Shown here: piece by piece, positions 60,797 to 64,000 of the stretch
Layout: every line of letters starts with the position of its first letter
Position numbering within the stretch: the stretch's first letter is position 1
The notes under the pieces: generated by a model
What the model saw: only the letters and a program-made list of their open reading frames with translations
What the model was told of the DNA's origin: nothing
Databases searched by the model: none
NCBI GenBank assembly: GCA_936440205.1
Contig: OW387135.1
Coordinates: 36,744,792 to 36,808,791, forward strand
DNA from: Lepidonotus clava
Lineage: Eukaryota; Annelida; Polychaeta; Phyllodocida; Polynoidae
Direction of reading: 5' to 3'
DNA length: 64,000 nucleotides
Program-made: the position numbers and the translations under genes

Positions 60797-60883
60797 TTTA
60801 ATTATTATATACTTTTAACTTTATAAACATTAAAAACGCTAACATTTGATTCATTTAAGATTTAAGATTAATCTTAAAGTAAT

Positions 60884-61426
60884 TTACTTTTCAGCTGGTT
60901 TCCATGCATCCCATTTTGAAGTATGTTTAATTCTTCTTCCAAACCTTGATCTTTCCTCTGCACTATCTTTTGTTTTCTTACTGCCTGAAAAAATCCTGTC
61001 TTGATATGGTTTGTTCATAGATTTCTTTTTCTTTTTCTTTTTTAAAGAATCAAAAATGTCAACCTCTGGTTGATCAAATGTAGGCGAAGGTAACTTTTCT
61101 TCTATTTCACCAATATCAATGTTAGCACGGTTTTTTGAAATAGGCGTATAAAAATCATCTTGATCTGGAAGACCAGCAAAATCTAATTTATCCTCTTCAT
61201 CTTGACTTAAAGATTTATTAATAGTTTCCATAATTTTTTCTCTTTCAGTTTCTTCAAGAGGATATTTAGCAGGAGTAAGAAATTCATCATCTTTATTTTT
61301 TCGAAAACTTTCAGGTTTATTTTTAAACCAAGATTTTGGTACTTTTACTGTTTGTAAAAATTCCCAAAGTTGATCAACGCCTCGAGGTTCCTTTTCGAAT
61401 TGTTTTGTTTTTGAAAAAAATTTCAT
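60884..61426 (-). CDS. Polinton-region protein of unknown function
   Basis: 180 residues, mostly charged and probably disordered: an N-terminal WEFLQTVKVPKSWF motif, an acidic middle (DEEDKLDFAGLPDQDD), a lysine run and a basic C-terminus ending WDAWKPAEK. It lies six bases after the gene upstream of it. I do not recognise it; a structural or packaging accessory protein is a guess. Confidence 0.5.
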   Translation of the reverse strand: MKFFSKTKQFEKEPRGVDQLWEFLQTVKVPKSWFKNKPESFRKNKDDEFLTPAKYPLEETEREKIMETINKSLSQDEEDKLDFAGLPDQDDFYTPISKNRANIDIGEIEEKLPSPTFDQPEVDIFDSLKKKKKKKSMNKPYQDRIFSGSKKTKDSAEERSRFGRRIKHTSKWDAWKPAEK

Positions 61427-61432
61427 TATATT

Positions 61433-61837
61433 TCAAATATTTGAACCTTTAATAACTTTGCCCTGTAAATTTATTTCTCCCTCAGCATTCCATGTTCCAT
61501 TATTTTCCAAAATTTTATCTAAAATACTTTGTGCATTTGGTCTTTGTGACACTGAAATTCCTTTTAATATTTTAAAAGTACTTGGCTTTAAATTATTTTT
61601 ATCATCTTCAGTTCTTCTTCCCTCTAAATTTAAATCCTTAGTTAAAGCTGGTTTTACAGGAGGTGGTATATATGTTGTATGAACAGAATAAGGCTTTTTA
61701 TTAAACATACGCTCCTGCATTAAATCTTTTTGTCTTTTTAAAGTATAAAGTTCATTATGACTAGGTACTTCTTCACTAAAGGTACAGCTTTTAAACATTG
61801 CATAAGGAATTATTATACTTTCTTTAAAAGTAGCCAT
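61433..61837 (-). CDS. Polinton-region protein of unknown function
   Basis: 134 residues, starting MATFKESIIIPYAMF, with a proline-rich middle (TYIPPPVKPAL) and a short C-terminal part around DKILENNGTWN. Closely spaced with the gene at 60884-61426, so they may share a transcript. I recognise no domain. Confidence 0.5.
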   Translation of the reverse strand: MATFKESIIIPYAMFKSCTFSEEVPSHNELYTLKRQKDLMQERMFNKKPYSVHTTYIPPPVKPALTKDLNLEGRRTEDDKNNLKPSTFKILKGISVSQRPNAQSILDKILENNGTWNAEGEINLQGKVIKGSNI

Positions 61838-61893
61838 TTTGGTAATTTTAATTTCAAGTTAATTCTTGTTAATCATACAAAAATTAATCAATA

Positions 61894-62250
61894 TTATGCA
61901 TTACTTATACCTGCTGCAACAGATGCAGCTATAATTGGAAGTAAAAGTGGTAAAAATCCTCCTTTCTGTTTTAAAACTTCTTTACGTTTCTTAAAAGGCA
62001 TTTTTTGTTTTACCACTTCTCTTAAAACTTTTTTAAATTTCTTTAACTTATGATAATGTGACTTCTTTATAGGTATATTTCCTTTCAAAACATTATAGAC
62101 ACAATCACAAATTGCATAAATATCTTCAGCATCAGCTGAATCAAGAATTCTATTTCTCTTCTTTTTGCTATGTGCCTCACATACTAAAACAAGAAAATGT
62201 CTATGCTTATGAGCATAGCTTTCTTTCTTTGTCTTTTTTAACCTACCCAT
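61894..62250 (-). CDS. Small core-like protein of the Polinton fossil
   Basis: 118 residues: a basic N-terminus (MGRLKKTKKE), a folded-looking middle (DAEDIYAICDCVYNVLKGNI), then a very basic stretch and a hydrophobic tail GGFLPLLLPIIAAS. Polinton and adintovirus genomes often carry such a KQKGGFLPLLLP-ended protein next to the ATPase, probably a DNA-core or internal capsid protein. Confidence 0.6.
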   Translation of the reverse strand: MGRLKKTKKESYAHKHRHFLVLVCEAHSKKKRNRILDSADAEDIYAICDCVYNVLKGNIPIKKSHYHKLKKFKKVLREVVKQKMPFKKRKEVLKQKGGFLPLLLPIIAASVAAGISNA

Positions 62251-62431
62251 TTTACTTTAAATAATTTAAGTTTATTATGTACATAATCTTAAAGACATTT
62301 CTTTAGTGTGTAAAATTAATCGTGACTCAATGTAAACTAATAATAATAATACAAATAAATAAATATTTCAATTTTGTTTTATACCTTTGTCAAACAAACA
62401 ATAAAATTGCTTTCTTTTTTTGTCTTCTTTC

Positions 62432-62520
62432 AAGTACATAATCTTAATGGTATTTGTTATTAAACTTCTATTCAACAAGTACATAATCTTAATGGTATTT
62501 GTTATTTAACTTCTATTCAA
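62432..62520. repeat. Tandem duplication of about 44 bases
   Basis: CAAGTACATAATCTTAATGG begins two successive near-identical units just outside the end of the ATPase gene. It contains the ATAATCTTAA motif that recurs between Polinton genes. Confidence 0.8.
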
Positions 62521-63225
62521 AGTAAAACAATGTTGAACATCTCCAAACATATTTGTACGAAACATAGCATTTTTAGGTGATTGTTGATGGCCATCTATAA
62601 ATAAATAGCCGTGCGGTCTATCAACAGCATGTGTAAATATATTAACAAAGCAGCGTTGATTCTTAGGCATTAATTTTCTAGCAAGAGAATAAGCTATAGT
62701 TTGGTCTAATGGCGAATTGAAAATACATAAATAGGTAGCATTTTTAGTTAAATTTTTTCTTTCCTTACCATCATGAAATAAATTTTGCGAAATAAAAATA
62801 ACACTTACATTTTCATGATGTGTTCGCTTGGTAAAAAATTCTGAAACTAACTTATTATTTCCACATTCAGCCATTAAATCATCAAAAATTGCTAGTCCTC
62901 TTTTATTAGAATCTATTAAACTATTAAAAGACTCCGGTAATCCGTTATAAAATTGAACATTTCTTAATTGTAAATATGGATCACGTGGAAAAGTTTCTCC
63001 ATAAAACCATAGAATATAATCAAATTCATTATCAACTATCCTTGAATCATTTTTTAACAAATCAATAACAAAAGTAGTTTTTCCACAATTACTTGGTCCA
63101 GCTATTATTAATGAAAATGGTGTTTTTAATCTAGCATCAAAAATAGTAAATTGACCTTCAAACGCCATTGTACACGGATTAAATTTTGTAAATATTTCCT
63201 TAATCTTACACGAATTAATATTCAA
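62506..63225 (-). CDS. Packaging ATPase (FtsK/HerA, A32-like) of the Polinton fossil
   Basis: 239 residues. Walker A GPSNCGKT is at residues 43-50, Walker B LAIFDDL at 111-117, then VSVIFISQN as sensor strand. This is the A32-like genome-packaging ATPase found in Polintons, virophages and adintoviruses. A Met at residue 20 (MAFEGQF) is an alternative start. The frame looks whole. Confidence 0.88.
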   Translation of the reverse strand: MNINSCKIKEIFTKFNPCTMAFEGQFTIFDARLKTPFSLIIAGPSNCGKTTFVIDLLKNDSRIVDNEFDYILWFYGETFPRDPYLQLRNVQFYNGLPESFNSLIDSNKRGLAIFDDLMAECGNNKLVSEFFTKRTHHENVSVIFISQNLFHDGKERKNLTKNATYLCIFNSPLDQTIAYSLARKLMPKNQRCFVNIFTHAVDRPHGYLFIDGHQQSPKNAMFRTNMFGDVQHCFTLNRS

Positions 63226-63330
63226 CCTTTTACTTTAGACATTTCTTCTTTATATACTCCTCTCCTCCTTGTAATCTTACACGAATTAATATTCAACCTT
63301 TTACTTTAGACATTTCTTCTTTATATACTC
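63203..63330. repeat. Tandem duplication at the integrase-ATPase junction
   Basis: About 70 bases beginning TAATCTTACACGAATTAATA are repeated in direct order between the ATPase start and the integrase end; the two units differ by a short CTCCT step. The upper copy includes the last codons of the integrase. Confidence 0.8.
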
Positions 63331-64000
63331 CTCCTTGTAATAATTCATTATTTCTATCCTGTAAAACATAAGTTACAGGTTTTGTATTTAATATAAAAGC
63401 TATTTTAAATATTTCTTTTCTCCAATTTGATAAAAATCCTCTATTAAAAGTCCTTCTATATTTACTTAATCTTACTTTATCTCCAATTTTTAAGTTTAAA
63501 TCTATTCTTTTAGAATAAAGATGATCTTTATATTGTTTTAACCATAAGTCATGCTGATTATTTTTATTAACTTCAATAGGACTTATACCTAAAGTTCGAT
63601 GTTTTGTACAATTGTAACTTGAAACAATAGGTTGTAAAGCCTTAAGATATCTTTTAGTTTTATTTGCTTTTAAAAATCTAAATAATTTATTTTTATAAGT
63701 TCTTATAAATCTTTCCACTATGGCACATTTGGGATCTTGAAAAGTAGAAAATTGATGTATTTTATTTTGCTTTAAAAAGCGACTAAAAATTCCCTTAAAC
63801 TCAGAACCTAAATCTGTTTGAACTATTCTAGGTTTCACTTTAGCTCTTTTTAATATTTTTTCAAATGCTAATTTAGTTGTGCTAGAAGTCTTTAATTTCA
63901 TTGGTTCTACATAAGCAAATCTCGAAAAACAATCTATTGCAACTAATATATAAATGTTTCCATCATTGTATTGTTTCAACTTTGGAAGAACTATTAGATC
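63293..64000 (-). CDS. Integrase (rve, DDE) of the Polinton fossil, runs off the window
   Basis: The open frame continues to 64000 without a stop, so the N-terminus is outside. Counting from the first Met in the window (63979), the catalytic set is D16 (AIDCFSRF), D56 (QTDLGSEF) and E89 (VERFIR). A basic SH3/chromodomain-like tail (GDKVRLSKYR, then NWRKEIFKI) follows. In Polintons this retroviral-type integrase inserts the element and makes six-base duplications. Confidence 0.9.
   Translation of the reverse strand, partial: DLIVLPKLKQYNDGNIYILVAIDCFSRFAYVEPMKLKTSSTTKLAFEKILKRAKVKPRIVQTDLGSEFKGIFSRFLKQNKIHQFSTFQDPKCAIVERFIRTYKNKLFRFLKANKTKRYLKALQPIVSSYNCTKHRTLGISPIEVNKNNQHDLWLKQYKDHLYSKRIDLNLKIGDKVRLSKYRRTFNRGFLSNWRKEIFKIAFILNTKPVTYVLQDRNNELLQGGVYKEEMSKVKG

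Larger units (their letters stand above)
56002..64000 (-). mobile_element. Polinton/Maverick fossil, one side only
   Basis: A row of minus-strand genes from the window edge leftwards carries the Polinton set: retroviral-type integrase, packaging ATPase, small core-like protein, structural-region proteins, major capsid and adenain-like protease. The polymerase B gene and the other terminal repeat would lie beyond 64000. It is broken, with about one break visible in this part; the other frames look whole, so it is probably a fairly recent insertion. The left edge is uncertain (56002, 56130 or later). Confidence 0.9.

Overview
This window looks like intergenic DNA from an animal genome, most plausibly a marine invertebrate deuterostome such as an echinoderm or hemichordate. 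That placement is an inference: the DNA is AT-rich, it carries GT-AG introns and a eukaryotic tRNA, and PIF/Harbinger, Ngaro-type and Polinton elements occur together. I found no convincing host protein-coding gene. The only convincing host gene is a tRNA-Thr(TGT) at 55733-55805 on the minus strand. Almost every real protein-coding sequence belongs to a mobile element.

Layout. 1-9894: gene-free DNA with a C-rich repeat, a G-rich tract and GC-rich islands dense in transcription-factor motifs (notably 7430-8010). 9898-22305: a complete-looking 12.4 kb PIF/Harbinger DNA transposon with TAA target duplications. It has near-perfect inverted ends, a four-exon DDE transposase on the plus strand, and two paralogous three-exon MADF-BESS-like genes in tandem on the minus strand. 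22309-28974: mostly featureless, with a hairpin, a CTCF-like site and an LTR-like promoter. 28975-31724: a Ngaro/DIRS-group tyrosine-recombinase retroelement fossil with its split direct repeats. 31963-32430: a LINE tail. 32431-51690: gene-free DNA with several small non-autonomous DNA transposons, three motif clusters and a large inverted repeat made of minisatellite arms (49594-50954). 51696-53754: two copies, in opposite orientation, of a CACTG-ended family filled with GTTGTC-type repeats. 55733-55805: tRNA-Thr. About 56002 to the window end: one side of a Polinton/Maverick fossil, read leftwards, with integrase, packaging ATPase, core-like protein, capsid-region genes and adenain-like protease. 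Its polymerase would lie outside the window.

How the genes work together. In the Harbinger element the transposase should cut at the inverted ends. By analogy with known Harbinger systems, the Myb/MADF-like partner recruits it to subterminal DNA and the nucleus. Here that partner is duplicated, promoter motif included, and the subterminal DNA repeats a palindrome and internal near-copies of the terminus. This two-partner Harbinger is the best candidate for something not previously described. Short elements at 40642-41422 and 48111 carry ends resembling those of the large element and may be related families.
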